From Aurantimonas coralicida DSM 14790 (GTDB taxonomy: Bacteria; Pseudomonadota; Alphaproteobacteria; Rhizobiales; Rhizobiaceae): a stretch of DNA of 64,000 nucleotides. How positions within the stretch are numbered: position 1 is the stretch's first letter; every line of letters starts with the position of its first letter. Of the stretch, positions 26,292 through 35,867 are shown piece after piece. Below the pieces are notes generated by a model, which saw only the letters and a program-made list of their open reading frames with translations, was not told the origin of the DNA and ran no database searches. The stretch lies in assembly GCF_000421645.1 (NCBI RefSeq), contig NZ_ATXK01000004.1, positions 62,001 through 126,000 on the forward strand, in the 5' to 3' direction. Made by a program: the position numbers and the translations under genes.

Positions 26292-27374
26292 TCAACCATC
26301 CTCTTGATGGAGCAGGATCGTCACCCCAGACAATCCTGCCGCCAAGACCGGAAACCACGCTGCCATAACCGGTGGTACCACGTCATTGCTTCCGAGAGCT
26401 TTCGCCAAGAACGTGACGACGTAAAGCACGAATCCGGCCATTACACCGCCCGCAATCGTCCTACCAGACTGGCCCGTGCGCGAAAACCTCGTGGCGACGG
26501 TCGCGGCGAGCAAAGTCATGGCGATGAACAGGGCCGGCTGCGCCACCAGCGTGTGGTACTGCATCCGGAAGGCGTCGGTGTTGAAGCCCAGACTTGCGGC
26601 AACGTCGATCTTCGAGCCGAGCTGCCAGATGGAGATCGCCTCGGGATCGGCGATCCGCTGTTCGACATATTCGGGGCGCAGGCTGGTGGGAAGCTTGTAT
26701 TCCTTCGGGAATTCCGGCCGGTAGCCGACCCGCGTCACCCGCGGCTTCTCCAGAAGCCAGTACTCGTCGTTGAGAACCGCGCGCGCCGCGTCGATGCGCT
26801 CCTTCACGATGCCCTCGTCGTTCATAACGAAGGCGGTGATGTCGCCGAGAACCGTGCCGCCGCGCGCCACCGTCTTGGCGCCGAGGATCGACTGGACGCC
26901 GTCGCCCTCCTGACGCAGCCAGGGCACGCGGTCCGAGCTAGAGACGTCGCCGCCGGCGGTCATGGTGGTCTGCATGTCCTCGGACAGGGTCTTCGTATAG
27001 GCGGTCAGCGGATTGTAGACGAAGGTCGCCACGATCCCGATCAGGAACGAGCCCACCACGAAGGGCAGGAGGATCTGCCAGATCGAGACGCCGGAGGCAC
27101 GCGCCACGACGAGTTCCAGACGCCGGTTGAGGGTCAGGAGCGTGTAGATCGACGAGAACAGGACGATGAAGGGGAAGGCCTGGCCGATGAAGCTCGGCAC
27201 CCGCAGCAACGAGAAGAGGGCGGTCGCACCGAAGCCGAGATCCTCGAAGCGGCTGCGACGGCTGACCTCGATCAGGTCGATCAGGTAGATCAGCGCGAAG
27301 ACCGTCAGCAGCGTCGACAGGAAGCTGACGACATACATGCGGAAGAAATAGCGGTTGAGGGTCCAGTTCCTCAT
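26292..27374 (-). CDS. lptG: LPS export ABC transporter permease LptG
   Basis: One of the two inner-membrane permeases of the Lpt bridge, working with LptF and the ATPase LptB. The 360-residue protein has the LptG start MRNWTLNRYFFRMYVV, three N-terminal membrane helices, a periplasmic beta-jellyroll of ~160 residues, then three C-terminal helices. The coupling segment includes NRRLELVVARASGVSIWQIL. Its ATG overlaps the lptF stop (ATGA), so both permeases are made in step. lptB is not in the window. Confidence 0.95.
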   Translation of the reverse strand: MRNWTLNRYFFRMYVVSFLSTLLTVFALIYLIDLIEVSRRSRFEDLGFGATALFSLLRVPSFIGQAFPFIVLFSSIYTLLTLNRRLELVVARASGVSIWQILLPFVVGSFLIGIVATFVYNPLTAYTKTLSEDMQTTMTAGGDVSSSDRVPWLRQEGDGVQSILGAKTVARGGTVLGDITAFVMNDEGIVKERIDAARAVLNDEYWLLEKPRVTRVGYRPEFPKEYKLPTSLRPEYVEQRIADPEAISIWQLGSKIDVAASLGFNTDAFRMQYHTLVAQPALFIAMTLLAATVATRFSRTGQSGRTIAGGVMAGFVLYVVTFLAKALGSNDVVPPVMAAWFPVLAAGLSGVTILLHQEDG

Positions 27375-28549
27375 CGGGCGGCCCCCGCGGCCCGGCGCCG
27401 GCCGAACAGGGCGGCATAGCCGTCCTGCAGGGCGGTCGTCGCCTGTTGCAGCGGCGCCCAGCCGGCGAGGTCGAAATTGCGCCAGATCAGCGCGCTGTTC
27501 AAAGCGATGGCGGCCAGCGGCAGCAGATAGGAGATCACCACCCAGAAGACGCCCTGCTCGATCTGGGAGAGAGTGACGAAGCCGGCGGCTTTCAGCATCA
27601 GCCCGCCGCACAGACCGAGGGTCATGGCCGGGCCGGTACCCTGGCGGTTGGTCGAGGGCTGGCCGGCAACGACGATCGCCCACAGGACGAAGGCGATGGC
27701 GAAGAGCCAGTTGGTCATGCGGTCGGTCAGTTCCTCGGTGAAGCTGTGCGGCCGTTCCTGGTAGAGGCCGTCATTGGGATCGGGCCATATCAGCGCGGCG
27801 GTGCTGCGCTCGGAGGCGCGCACCCAGCTGTTATCGGTCGCCGGCCGCAGCGCGGCGAGATCGAAGGCATAGGTCTGGAACTGGATCACCGAGACGCTGT
27901 TGTCGGCGGTGTTGCGACGGTGCAGCTGGCCGTCGAACAGGAGCAGCAGCGAATTGGCGTCCTCGTCGATGATCTTCGCCTCGCGGGCGAAATAGGTGAG
28001 GTCGCTGGCCGGGTCGCGGGTGTCGGCGATCACGAGGCTCTCGACCGTCGCGCCGTTCACGTCGCCGATGCTGATGACGATGCCGTCCTGCACCTGCTCG
28101 AAGCGGCCGGGCTTCAGAAACAGGGTGATCATGTCGGCGTTGATCGAGCGGATACCGTTCTGGAACGCACTCATCGAGGCCGGCCCGACGACATTGCCGA
28201 TCAGGAGCATGATCAGGCCGCCCAGAAGGCCGAGGGCGACGATGGGACGCGCGATGACGGCCTGGGACGCCCCGGCGGCCGAGATGACGGCGCGTTCGGA
28301 ATCGGAATTCAGCGAGTTCAGCGCCTGGATCGCGCCGATCAGCAGCGCGAAGGGCAGGACCCCGGCGAACAGGTCCGGCAGCAGCATCAGGGCGATCCAG
28401 AAGATGTTGCTGGCGGCCGAGGCGCTGGTCTTGACCACGTCGATGCGCGACAGCGCCTGGACGATCCAGACGATCAGCACCAGCGAGGTCAGCGACGAGG
28501 CCGCATACACGAAGGCCCGCTTGAAGATGTAGCGTTCCAGAATCGTCAT
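27371..28549 (-). CDS. lptF: LPS export ABC transporter permease LptF
   Basis: The 392-residue partner of LptG. It begins MTILERYIFKRAFVYAASSL, has three N-terminal helices with the coupling segment NSLNSDSERAVISAAGASQ, a periplasmic jellyroll around 130-260, and a cluster of helices near 280-370. LptF/LptG together extract LPS from the inner membrane. It is the first gene of lptF-lptG-lptD-surA-pdxA-rsmA, an outer-membrane biogenesis operon. The divergent pepA starts 286 bp away, leaving room for separate promoters. Confidence 0.95.
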   Translation of the reverse strand: MTILERYIFKRAFVYAASSLTSLVLIVWIVQALSRIDVVKTSASAASNIFWIALMLLPDLFAGVLPFALLIGAIQALNSLNSDSERAVISAAGASQAVIARPIVALGLLGGLIMLLIGNVVGPASMSAFQNGIRSINADMITLFLKPGRFEQVQDGIVISIGDVNGATVESLVIADTRDPASDLTYFAREAKIIDEDANSLLLLFDGQLHRRNTADNSVSVIQFQTYAFDLAALRPATDNSWVRASERSTAALIWPDPNDGLYQERPHSFTEELTDRMTNWLFAIAFVLWAIVVAGQPSTNRQGTGPAMTLGLCGGLMLKAAGFVTLSQIEQGVFWVVISYLLPLAAIALNSALIWRNFDLAGWAPLQQATTALQDGYAALFGRRRAAGAAR

Positions 28550-28835
28550 GCGGTTCCCGTTCCCGCGGCTGCAGATTGGCCCATTGCCTCGCTCGATTTT
28601 TCACTTGCGGCCGGCGCGGGCCTGGAGAAACAGCCGGCGGCCGGCTCTCGTCGTGGAAGGAAGATTACACCAGCTTGGCTAAAGAAGGGCGAAGAACGAT
28701 GGTGAACAGGGCGTATCTTCGGCCGCGGGCCTTGCAATGCGGCCCGTCCCGACCATCATTGCCCGCGTCGCCGCATGCCGCCCCCGGACGGCTGTCCCGC
28801 CGCGACACGATTTCATTCGACCCGCAGGAGACATC

Positions 28836-30335
28836 ATGGCCAGCCTTCCCTCGATCGAGTTCGTCGCAAAGGATGCACCAGCCAAGGGTGTGCTGGTCGT
28901 CCTCGCCGGCAAGGATGCCGGCCTGGCGGCGAGCGCGGGCGACGCGGTTCGGTCCCTCGTATCGCGCGCCGCGGGCGTCGCGAGGTTCAAGGGCAAGCAC
29001 CTTGCGACACTCGACGTCCTGGCACCCGCCGATGTCGATGCCGACCGGCTGCTGGTCGTCGGCACGCATGCCGACAAGCCGCTGACCGACGAGGACTGGC
29101 TGAAGCTCGGGGGCGTCATCGCCGCGAAGACCAAGGGCGCGCCAGAGGTGACGATCCGCTGCGAGCGCGCCGACGGCGACGTCTCGGCCGCCGAAGCCGC
29201 GATGCTCGCCGCGGGCGCCAGCCTGCGCGCCTATGATTTCGACCTCTACAAGACGAAGTCGTCCCGCAAGAACGGCGACGACGAGCCCAAGGTCGCCTCG
29301 AAGATCGCCCTGGCCGTCGCCGACATCGCCGCGGCAAAGGACGCCTACACGGTCCAGGAGGCGATCGCCGCCGGCACGATGCTTGCCCGCGACCTCGTCA
29401 ACGAGCCGGCCAATGTTCTCGGGCCGGTCGAGTTCGCCGACCGCATCGCCGCGCTGTCGCAGCAGGGGATCGATGTCGAGATCCTCGGCGAGGCGGAATT
29501 GCGGGCGCTGAAGATGGACGCGCTTCTCGGCGTCGCACAGGGCTCGCCGCGGCCGCCGCGCCTCGCCATCATGCGCTGGAACGGCGGTCCCGACGACGAG
29601 GCGCCGATCGCCTTCGTCGGCAAGGGCGTCGTCTTCGACACCGGCGGCATCTCGATCAAACCGGCGGGCTCGATGGACGAGATGAAGGGCGACATGGGTG
29701 GCGCAGCCGCCGTGGTCGGCGTGATGCGGGCGCTGGCGGGCAGGTCCGCCAAGGTCAACGCCATCGGCATTGTCGGCCTCGTCGAGAACTCCGTGGATGG
29801 CAATGCCCAGCGGCCGGGCGACATCGTCACCGCGATGTCCGGCACGACGATCGAGGTGCTGAACACCGACGCGGAAGGCCGCCTCGTTCTGGCCGACGCG
29901 CTCTGGTACTGTCAGGACCGCTTCAAGCCGAAATTCATGGTCAATCTGGCGACGCTGACGGGGGCCATCATCGTGGCGCTCGGCAACCAGCATGCCGGCC
30001 TGTTCTCCAACAATGACGAATTGTCCGACCGGCTGCTGGCCGCGGGCATCGGCACCGGCGAGAAGGTCTGGCGCCTGCCGCTGGCGCCGGAATACGACAA
30101 GATGATCGAGGGCAAGTTCGCCGACATCAAGAATATCGGCGGCGGACGGGCGGCCGGCGCGATCACTGCGGCGCAGTTCCTGCAGCGGTTCGTCAACGAC
30201 GTGCCATGGGCGCATCTCGACGTCGCCGGAACGGCGATGGGCTCGCCGGCCAACGAGTACAACCAGTCCTGGGCGTCGGGCTTCGGTGTGCGCCTCCTGG
30301 ACCGGCTGGTGTCCGACCACTACCAGGCCGGCTAG
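28836..30335 (+). CDS. pepA: Leucyl aminopeptidase (M17)
   Basis: A hexameric dizinc aminopeptidase that trims N-terminal residues from peptides; PepA of E. coli also binds DNA at recombination sites. The 499-residue protein has the metal-binding stretch [25 protein letters not shown], and the M17 signature [14 protein letters not shown]. The ATG at 28836 ([13 protein letters not shown]) follows CAGGAG; the frame stays open to 28737. It is followed by holC after 13 bp, the usual pepA-holC pairing. Confidence 0.96.
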   Translation: MASLPSIEFVAKDAPAKGVLVVLAGKDAGLAASAGDAVRSLVSRAAGVARFKGKHLATLDVLAPADVDADRLLVVGTHADKPLTDEDWLKLGGVIAAKTKGAPEVTIRCERADGDVSAAEAAMLAAGASLRAYDFDLYKTKSSRKNGDDEPKVASKIALAVADIAAAKDAYTVQEAIAAGTMLARDLVNEPANVLGPVEFADRIAALSQQGIDVEILGEAELRALKMDALLGVAQGSPRPPRLAIMRWNGGPDDEAPIAFVGKGVVFDTGGISIKPAGSMDEMKGDMGGAAAVVGVMRALAGRSAKVNAIGIVGLVENSVDGNAQRPGDIVTAMSGTTIEVLNTDAEGRLVLADALWYCQDRFKPKFMVNLATLTGAIIVALGNQHAGLFSNNDELSDRLLAAGIGTGEKVWRLPLAPEYDKMIEGKFADIKNIGGGRAAGAITAAQFLQRFVNDVPWAHLDVAGTAMGSPANEYNQSWASGFGVRLLDRLVSDHYQAG

Positions 30336-30348
30336 GGACCGCGGCCCG

Positions 30349-30801
30349 ATGACCGAGGTCCTGTTCTACCACCTGACCCAGAGCCGGCTCGAGGAGGCGC
30401 TGCCCGACCTTCTCGAGAAGAGCCTGGGGCGGGGGTGGCGCGTCGTGGTGCAGTTCTCCTCGGAGGAACGCCGCGACGCCCTCGACCATCATCTCTGGGT
30501 CTATCGCGACGAGAGCTTCCTGCCGCATGGCAGCGATTCAGACAGCAGCGGTGCGTTGCAGCCGATCCTGCTGACGGTCGAAGCCGAGCAGAAGGCCAAC
30601 GATCCGCAGGTGCGGTTCCTCGTCGACGGGGCCGTGCCGGCGAGCCTCGAGGGCTATGTGCGGGCGGTCTACCTCTTCGACGGCCACGATGCCGAACAGC
30701 TCGATCTGGCGCGCTCGCGCTGGAAGGTGGAGAAGGCCGCCGGGCACGCGGTCACCTACTGGCAGCAGAACGACGACAGCCGCTGGATCAAGAAGGCCTG
30801 A
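30349..30801 (+). CDS. holC: DNA polymerase III chi subunit
   Basis: The clamp-loader accessory subunit that contacts single-stranded DNA-binding protein. The 150-residue protein has the chi pattern: EVLFYHLTQSRLEEALPDLLEKSLGRGWRVVVQ, the LDHHLWVYRDESFLPHG block, and the ending RWKVEKAAGHAVTYWQQND. I chose the ATG at 30349; an upstream frame lies inside pepA. No holD is expected in alphaproteobacteria. Confidence 0.94.
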   Translation: MTEVLFYHLTQSRLEEALPDLLEKSLGRGWRVVVQFSSEERRDALDHHLWVYRDESFLPHGSDSDSSGALQPILLTVEAEQKANDPQVRFLVDGAVPASLEGYVRAVYLFDGHDAEQLDLARSRWKVEKAAGHAVTYWQQNDDSRWIKKA

Positions 30802-30824
30802 GCCGGCGATGGTTCTGCCGGATG

Positions 30825-31574
30825 TCAGCGTTCGCTGCTGTGGCCACCGAGCCAGCGTTCGTCGCGCGTATTGGCCGGTTCGGTCCGCCGCGCCAGATGG
30901 GTCGGCACTGTCTTCGCCGCGGTGAGCGTCGCCCGGTACCAGCCTGGTCGCAGATGGACGATCAGGGCGAAGGCGAGGAGATTGGCGAAGCTCGCCAGTT
31001 CCAGCGTTTCCTCGATCCAGACGGCGTTGCGAGCCTCGGCCCATTCGGCGCCGACGAGCATCAGCGTGCTGGCACCCACCGGCACGAGCCAGAACAGGGT
31101 GACCTCGCGGATGCTACGAGCCAGCGGCACCCGGCGGTACAGCAGCAGCGCCACGGCGCCGAGCGCCAGGGCAAACGGGATGACATCCTTGTATGTGCCG
31201 GTCAGGCACGGACCGCCCTCGTAGAAGCTGCTGGAGCAGGCCGGCGTCTCGCGCATGCTGGCCATGGCGCAGCCGAAGCTGCCGAGCAACGTCACGTAGA
31301 AGGTCTCGAAGTCGAACCGCAGCGCCGCGATCAGGAAGCCGACGGCGGCCAGCGCGACGGTTGCGACCTGCAGCAGTTCATGCGGGCTGTTCTCGGCGAT
31401 CGTCGCATCGCCGGCGGAGGCGCCCACCAGCAGGAGGCTGCAGGCGACAGCGAACAGAATCGCTCCCGCTGCAATGGCGGCGAAAACCGCCATCTCACGC
31501 CAATGCAGCCGTTGTCGCACGACATGCAGAATGTCTCCGGGGAGGCCTGACAGGCCGGCATATGAGATGCGCAT
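30825..31574 (-). CDS. Unrecognised integral membrane protein
   Basis: I do not recognise this 249-residue protein. It begins MRISYAGLSGLPGDILHVV and has about six hydrophobic segments between residues ~28 and 210 (for example MAVFAAIAAGAILFAVACSLLLVG and FLIAALRFDFETFYVTLLGSFG). Between segments three and four is a loop with two cysteines (ETPACSSSFYEGGPCLTG) that could form a disulfide if periplasmic. The tail of ~40 residues is Arg-rich and polar. AGGAAA lies about 9 nt before the ATG. It lies convergent to holC and downstream of no obvious operon partner, so context gives no function. Base composition matches the neighbours. Confidence 0.7.
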   Translation of the reverse strand: MRISYAGLSGLPGDILHVVRQRLHWREMAVFAAIAAGAILFAVACSLLLVGASAGDATIAENSPHELLQVATVALAAVGFLIAALRFDFETFYVTLLGSFGCAMASMRETPACSSSFYEGGPCLTGTYKDVIPFALALGAVALLLYRRVPLARSIREVTLFWLVPVGASTLMLVGAEWAEARNAVWIEETLELASFANLLAFALIVHLRPGWYRATLTAAKTVPTHLARRTEPANTRDERWLGGHSSER

Positions 31575-31815
31575 GCAAGGTGCTTTCCTGAAGCGCTCTC
31601 CATGACTGTCCGAAAGGACTGGCGGCCAGAGGGCGGCTTCGACATGGCGGGGCCGCCCGGCGGGGACAGCCAGCGCCGACCGAACGCCGGCAACGACGTG
31701 TTGCAGGCGTGTGCAGCCAAGATGTCATTTTCGTGACGCCCACCGCAAGCCGGGGACGTTGCTTGCGATAACGACTATCCGTTCACCGGCTGGCGGCTCG
31801 CGGTGGTCGATGGTG

Positions 31816-33726
31816 TTATTCGGCGGCCATTGCGGAATCGTGTTCCTCGGTCAGGCCGAGCCAGTCTTCCTCGCAGGCGGCGAGCGTCTTGGCTGCCGCA
31901 GCACGCTGCTTGTTGAGCTCGCTCGCCTTGGCCGGATCGCTCGTGTAGAGCGCCGGATCGCCGAGCTTCTCGTCGAAGGCCTCGATGGTCTTCTGGAGAC
32001 GCGAGATCTGGATCTCGAGCTGGCTGATCTTCTTCCTGAGCGGCTTCAGGGCCTCACGACGCTCGGCGGCCTGGCGGCGCTGGTCGACCTTGGAAACCGG
32101 CGCGGGCGCAGGCGCGACCTCACCGACGCTGCCCACGGCCGGAGCGCCGCTGCCCTTGGTCGCGCCGGACAGGACCAGCTTCTTGTAGTCTTCCAGATCG
32201 CCGTCATAGCGCGACACCGTGCCGTCGGCGACGATCCACAGGCGGTCCATCGTCGCCTCGACCATGTGGCGGTCATGGCTGATCAGGATGACGGCGCCGG
32301 GATAGTCGTTCAGCGCCCGCACCAGACTCTCGCGCGCCTCGATGTCGAGATGGTTGGTCGGCTCGTCGAGGATGAGAAGGTTGGGCGCGTCCAGCGTGGC
32401 AAGACCCATCAGCAGGCGGGCCTTCTCGCCGCCCGACAGCTTCTCGGCGGCGGTGTCCATCTTCTGGGTCGGCAGGCCCATCTGCGCCACCTTGGCGCGC
32501 ACCTTCGGCTCGGTGGCGTCGGGCATCAGCCGGCGCACATGCTGCACGGCGCTTTCGGCCGGGCGCAGATCGTCGATCTGGTGCTGGGCGAAGAAGGCGA
32601 TCTTCAGCCCCGGCGCGCGGGTGATGGTGCCGCTCTGCTCGCGCAGCCGCTGGGCCAGGAGCTTGGCGAAGGTGGACTTGCCGTTGCCGTTCTGGCCGAG
32701 GAGGGCGATCCGGTCCTCGGTGTCGATCCGCAGGTCGAGACCCGACAGGATCGGCCGGCCGGGCTCGTAGCCGACCGTCACATGCTCCATGCGGATGATC
32801 GGGGAGGCCGCCTGCTTCTCCGGCCCCTCGAAGACGAAGGGCGTGACGTGCTCCTCGACGATGCCCTGCAGCGGCTGCATGCGTTCCAGCGCCTTCAGGC
32901 GCGACTGGGCCTGCCGGGCCTTGGACGCCTTGGCGCGGAAGCGCTCGACGAAGGCCTCCATGTGCTTCTTGGCGGCTTCCTGCTTGACGATCGACTTCTG
33001 CAGGAGTTCCAGCTTCTCGGCGCGCTGACGCTCGAACTGGTCGTAGTCGCCCCGGTAGAAGACCAGCTTCTTCTGGTCGAGATGGACGATCGCATTCACC
33101 GCGTTGTTCAGGACGTCGCGGTCATGGCTGATGACGATCACGGTGTAGGGATAGCGCGAGACAAAATTCTCGAGCCAGAGCGTGCCTTCCAGATCGAGAT
33201 AGTTCGTCGGCTCGTCGAGAAGCAGCAGATCGGGCCGCGAGAACAGCACCGCGGCCAGCGCGACGCGCATCCGCCAGCCGCCCGAGAAGGACGAGGCGGG
33301 GCGGGCCTGTGCCGCCATGTCGAAGCCGAGGCCCGACAGGATGGACGAGGCGCGGGCTTCTGCGGAATGGGCCTCGATATCGGCGAGGCGGGTGTGGATG
33401 TCGGCGATCCGGCCGGGATCGGTGGCCGTATCGGCCTCGGCCAGGAGATCGACGCGCTCGCGGTCGGCCTTCAGCACGATCTCGATCAGCGGCTCCTCGG
33501 TGCCGGGGGCCTCCTGGGCGACCTGACCGAGGCGGGTGTTCTTCGGGAACGACACGCTGCCTGTCTCGGCCGCCAGTTCGCCGGTGATGACCTTGAACAG
33601 CGTCGACTTGCCCGCGCCGTTGCGGCCGACGAGGCCGACCTTGCTGCCGGCCGGCAGCGACAGGCTGGCATTGTCGATGAGAAGGCGCCCGGCGACGCGA
33701 GCGGAAAGATTGGTGATCTGAAGCAT
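31816..33726 (-). CDS. ABC-F family ATP-binding protein
   Basis: A soluble protein of 636 residues with two ABC cassettes and no membrane domain. First cassette: Walker A GLVGRNGAGKST, signature FSGGWRMRVALA, Walker B LLLLDEPTNYLDL. Second: Walker A ALLGQNGNGKST, signature LSGGEKARLLMGLA, Walker B LLILDEPTNHLDI. A linker rich in Lys/Arg helices separates them, and the C-terminal ~80 residues form a coiled coil (LKPLRKKISQLEIQISRLQKTIEAFDEKLG in two pieces). ABC-F proteins act on ribosomes (translation factors or resistance). The layout is closest to the YheS/Uup-like housekeeping groups. A polar Pro/Ala/Val hinge precedes the coiled coil. Confidence 0.93.
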   Translation of the reverse strand: MLQITNLSARVAGRLLIDNASLSLPAGSKVGLVGRNGAGKSTLFKVITGELAAETGSVSFPKNTRLGQVAQEAPGTEEPLIEIVLKADRERVDLLAEADTATDPGRIADIHTRLADIEAHSAEARASSILSGLGFDMAAQARPASSFSGGWRMRVALAAVLFSRPDLLLLDEPTNYLDLEGTLWLENFVSRYPYTVIVISHDRDVLNNAVNAIVHLDQKKLVFYRGDYDQFERQRAEKLELLQKSIVKQEAAKKHMEAFVERFRAKASKARQAQSRLKALERMQPLQGIVEEHVTPFVFEGPEKQAASPIIRMEHVTVGYEPGRPILSGLDLRIDTEDRIALLGQNGNGKSTFAKLLAQRLREQSGTITRAPGLKIAFFAQHQIDDLRPAESAVQHVRRLMPDATEPKVRAKVAQMGLPTQKMDTAAEKLSGGEKARLLMGLATLDAPNLLILDEPTNHLDIEARESLVRALNDYPGAVILISHDRHMVEATMDRLWIVADGTVSRYDGDLEDYKKLVLSGATKGSGAPAVGSVGEVAPAPAPVSKVDQRRQAAERREALKPLRKKISQLEIQISRLQKTIEAFDEKLGDPALYTSDPAKASELNKQRAAAAKTLAACEEDWLGLTEEHDSAMAAE

Positions 33727-33825
33727 GGCGCAGCTTTTGCCACGCCATGACGCAGTGCGGAAGGGGACGATGGGAGACAGTTGCGCGCCAAGCTGTTCGC
33801 GATCGCCGCAGCGATGGCTCTCTCG

Positions 33826-34335
33826 CTAGGTATGTCCGGTCTCGCGCTGGTAGGTCACGAGGTCGAACCCCGGCGCCGCCCGGCCAAATCCGGTAAGGAT
33901 CGCATGGGCCTGACCGCGATGGTGGGTCTGATGATTGAAGACGTGGAGGAGCGCGGCGCCGAGCTTCTGGGTGAATTCCCGCGGGTCGGAAAGCGAGCGG
34001 TAGGAGATGGGACTGTCGAGGTCGTGATCGGTCAGGCCGTCGATCCAGTCGGCGATCCGGGCGTCCTCGGCCTGTCTTGCCTGCTGCAGCTCGGCGAAAT
34101 CTTCGAACAGGATGGCATCGAGCCGGTCCGGCGCGTCGCCGGTGCCGGTAAAGCGCCGCATCCAGATCCGGTCGGCGACGAGGAGGTGGTTGAGCGTGCC
34201 CAGCATGGAGCCGAAGAATACGCGGCGGTCGGCCCGCAGTTCCGTGGCGGTGAGATCGGCGGCGGCGCGATAGAGCCGTTCGTTGCACCAGCGATTGTAG
34301 CCAGCCAGCAGGCGGGCGGTGTCGGTCGAGAGCAT
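33826..34335 (-). CDS. DinB-family protein (putative metal-dependent)
   Basis: A 169-residue four-helix-bundle protein of the DinB/YfiT-like family. It has the family histidines: one in GTLNHLLVADRIW and two or more in HVFNHQTHHRGQAH, positions that bind a divalent metal in related structures. Members include thiol-transferases and damage-inducible proteins of unclear role, so the reaction is unknown. GGAG lies upstream of the ATG. It is preceded by the divergent ndk and followed on the same strand by the ABC-F gene 99 bp away. Confidence 0.85.
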   Translation of the reverse strand: MLSTDTARLLAGYNRWCNERLYRAAADLTATELRADRRVFFGSMLGTLNHLLVADRIWMRRFTGTGDAPDRLDAILFEDFAELQQARQAEDARIADWIDGLTDHDLDSPISYRSLSDPREFTQKLGAALLHVFNHQTHHRGQAHAILTGFGRAAPGFDLVTYQRETGHT

Positions 34336-34462
34336 CGCGAATCTCCGGCATCAGATAGTGGCGAGGGCCACCATGGCCGTCGAGAATTCCGCGCCTGACC
34401 GAAGCTGGCAAGGCGCAGCTTGCGAAATCGCGCCGGGGACGGGGCGGGTGCGCTGCAACGCC

Positions 34463-34491
34463 TTGCTCCGGCCAAGGCGCGTCGCTATAGG
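34463..34491 (+). promoter_or_regulatory. Candidate sigma-70 promoter of ndk
   Basis: TTGCTC (34463-34468), a 17-bp spacer and TATAGG (34486-34491) fit the alphaproteobacterial housekeeping pattern. It is about 40 bp before the ndk ATG, leaving a short leader with an AAAAGGA ribosome site. Pattern match only. Confidence 0.45.
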
Positions 34492-34530
34492 TCGCCCACT
34501 TTCCCCGATCCAATCGAAAAGGACTAGGAC

Positions 34531-34953
34531 ATGGCGGTCGAACGCACGTTCTCTATGATCAAACCCGACGCGACCCGTCGCAACGTGACTGGCGCGATCA
34601 CCGCCATGCTGGAAGAGGCCGGCCTGACGGTCGTGGCATCGCGCCGCGTGTGGATGAGCCGCCGCGAGGCCGAGGGCTTCTACGCCGTCCACAAGGAGCG
34701 CCCGTTCTTCGGCGAGCTCGTCGAGTCGATGTCGTCGGGCCCGACGGTCGTCCAGGTGCTGCAGGGCGAGAACGCCATCGCGCGCAACCGCGAGATCATG
34801 GGCGCCACCAACCCGGCCGACGCCGCCGAGGGCACCATCCGCAAGGCCTTCGCCCTGTCGATCGGCGAGAACTCGGTGCACGGCTCCGACGCGCCGGAGA
34901 CGGCTGCGCAGGAGATCGCCTACTGGTTCTCCGAGACCGAAATCGTCGGCTGA
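34531..34953 (+). CDS. ndk: Nucleoside-diphosphate kinase
   Basis: Transfers the gamma phosphate of ATP to nucleoside diphosphates, balancing NTP pools. The 140-residue protein begins [18 protein letters not shown] and has the phosphohistidine at about His117 in [12 protein letters not shown]. It is a single-gene unit with a candidate promoter and its own strong terminator. Confidence 0.98.
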   Translation: MAVERTFSMIKPDATRRNVTGAITAMLEEAGLTVVASRRVWMSRREAEGFYAVHKERPFFGELVESMSSGPTVVQVLQGENAIARNREIMGATNPADAAEGTIRKAFALSIGENSVHGSDAPETAAQEIAYWFSETEIVG

Positions 34954-34982
34954 TCGCCGACGCTTCAGGTGACTGAACGAAG

Positions 34983-35009
34983 AAGGGAGGCCGATGGCCT
35001 CCCTTTTTT
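34983..35009 (+). terminator. Rho-independent terminator of ndk
   Basis: A 10-bp stem AAGGGAGGCC/GGCCTCCCTT with a 3-nt loop (GAT), running into six T (35004-35009). It lies 30 bp past the ndk stop. Confidence 0.85.
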
Positions 35010-35045
35010 CGTTTCAGGACAGGGGTGCGCTCGTTGTCCCGGGCA

Positions 35046-35543
35046 TCAGATCCGGTGCCAGCGATCGGTTGCGGCGTCGTCGGTGTCTTTCGCCTCGATC
35101 CAGCCGCCGGTGCTGCCGTCGACCAGATGCTCGCGCTTCCAGAAGGGCGCCTGGGTCTTCAGGAAGTCCATCAGATAGGACGCGGCCTCGAAGGCGGCCT
35201 GGCGATGGGCGGAGGAGCAGGCGACGAAGACGATCTCCTCGCCGGGCGCAACGCGGCCGTAGCGGTGGATCGCGCGGCAGCCGAACAACGGCCAGCGCGC
35301 CAGGGTCTCGCGGGCGATCCGCGCGATCTCGCGTTCGGCCATGCCGGGATAGTGTTCGAGTTCCAGCGCCGCGAGGCGGCCGCCCTCGTCGCGGCAATAG
35401 CCCGAGAAGGTGACGAGGCCGCCAACGGCGCCGCCGCCGGTCATGGCCGCGATCTCGGCCGCGATGTCGATGTTCTCCGCCTGGATCCGGACCACCGGCT
35501 CGATGTCGGCGGACGAGGCCGGGATGGCGGTTCCCTCAGTCAT
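35046..35543 (-). CDS. moaE: Molybdopterin synthase catalytic subunit
   Basis: Large subunit of molybdopterin synthase; it transfers sulfur from the MoaD C-terminus to precursor Z (cPMP). The 165-residue protein has GGLVTFSGYCRDE, LELEHYPGMAE, the IHRYGRVAPGEEIVFVA strand and the catalytic lysine region in APFWKREHLVDGS. The ATG at 35543 starts 2 bp after the moaD stop. It supplies cofactor for enzymes such as the Mo oxidoreductase at 43189-45303. Confidence 0.95.
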   Translation of the reverse strand: MTEGTAIPASSADIEPVVRIQAENIDIAAEIAAMTGGGAVGGLVTFSGYCRDEGGRLAALELEHYPGMAEREIARIARETLARWPLFGCRAIHRYGRVAPGEEIVFVACSSAHRQAAFEAASYLMDFLKTQAPFWKREHLVDGSTGGWIEAKDTDDAATDRWHRI

Positions 35544-35545
35544 TT

Positions 35546-35797
35546 TCAGCCCCCGGTCATCGGCGGGAACAGCGCGATCTCGCGGGCGCCGGCGACGGGT
35601 TCGGAATGGTCCGCATGTTCCTGGTCGATGGCGACGCGGATGAATTCCGGCGACTGGAGCGCTGCCGCGTAGGTCTCGCCGCGCCCCTTCAGCCAGGCCA
35701 GGAGATCGGCGACCGTGACGATCCCCGCCGGCAGTTCGACCTCCTCGTCGGAGACGCCGATGCGTTCGCGCACCCATGCGAAATAGGCGAGTTTCAT
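35546..35797 (-). CDS. moaD: Molybdopterin synthase sulfur carrier subunit
   Basis: A ubiquitin-fold protein of 83 residues whose C-terminal Gly-Gly (ALFPPMTGG) becomes the thiocarboxylate sulfur donor. The family start MKLAYFAWVRERIG and the VTVADLLAWL helix are clear. It lies between pgsA and moaE, all on the minus strand, in the conserved uvrC-pgsA-moaD-moaE order of Rhizobiales. Confidence 0.95.
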   Translation of the reverse strand: MKLAYFAWVRERIGVSDEEVELPAGIVTVADLLAWLKGRGETYAAALQSPEFIRVAIDQEHADHSEPVAGAREIALFPPMTGG

Positions 35798-35867
35798 GGG
35801 GAACCTCCTGCAATGGACATCGGGCTGGCGCGCGCGAGTGGCCGCGACGGGCGCGGCTTGGCCGTCG

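Noticed and set aside
31600-31680. GGGCGGC/GCCGCCC inverted repeat between the unknown membrane gene and the ABC-F gene
   Set aside because: Seven-bp arms made only of G and C are common here and nothing else supports a site.
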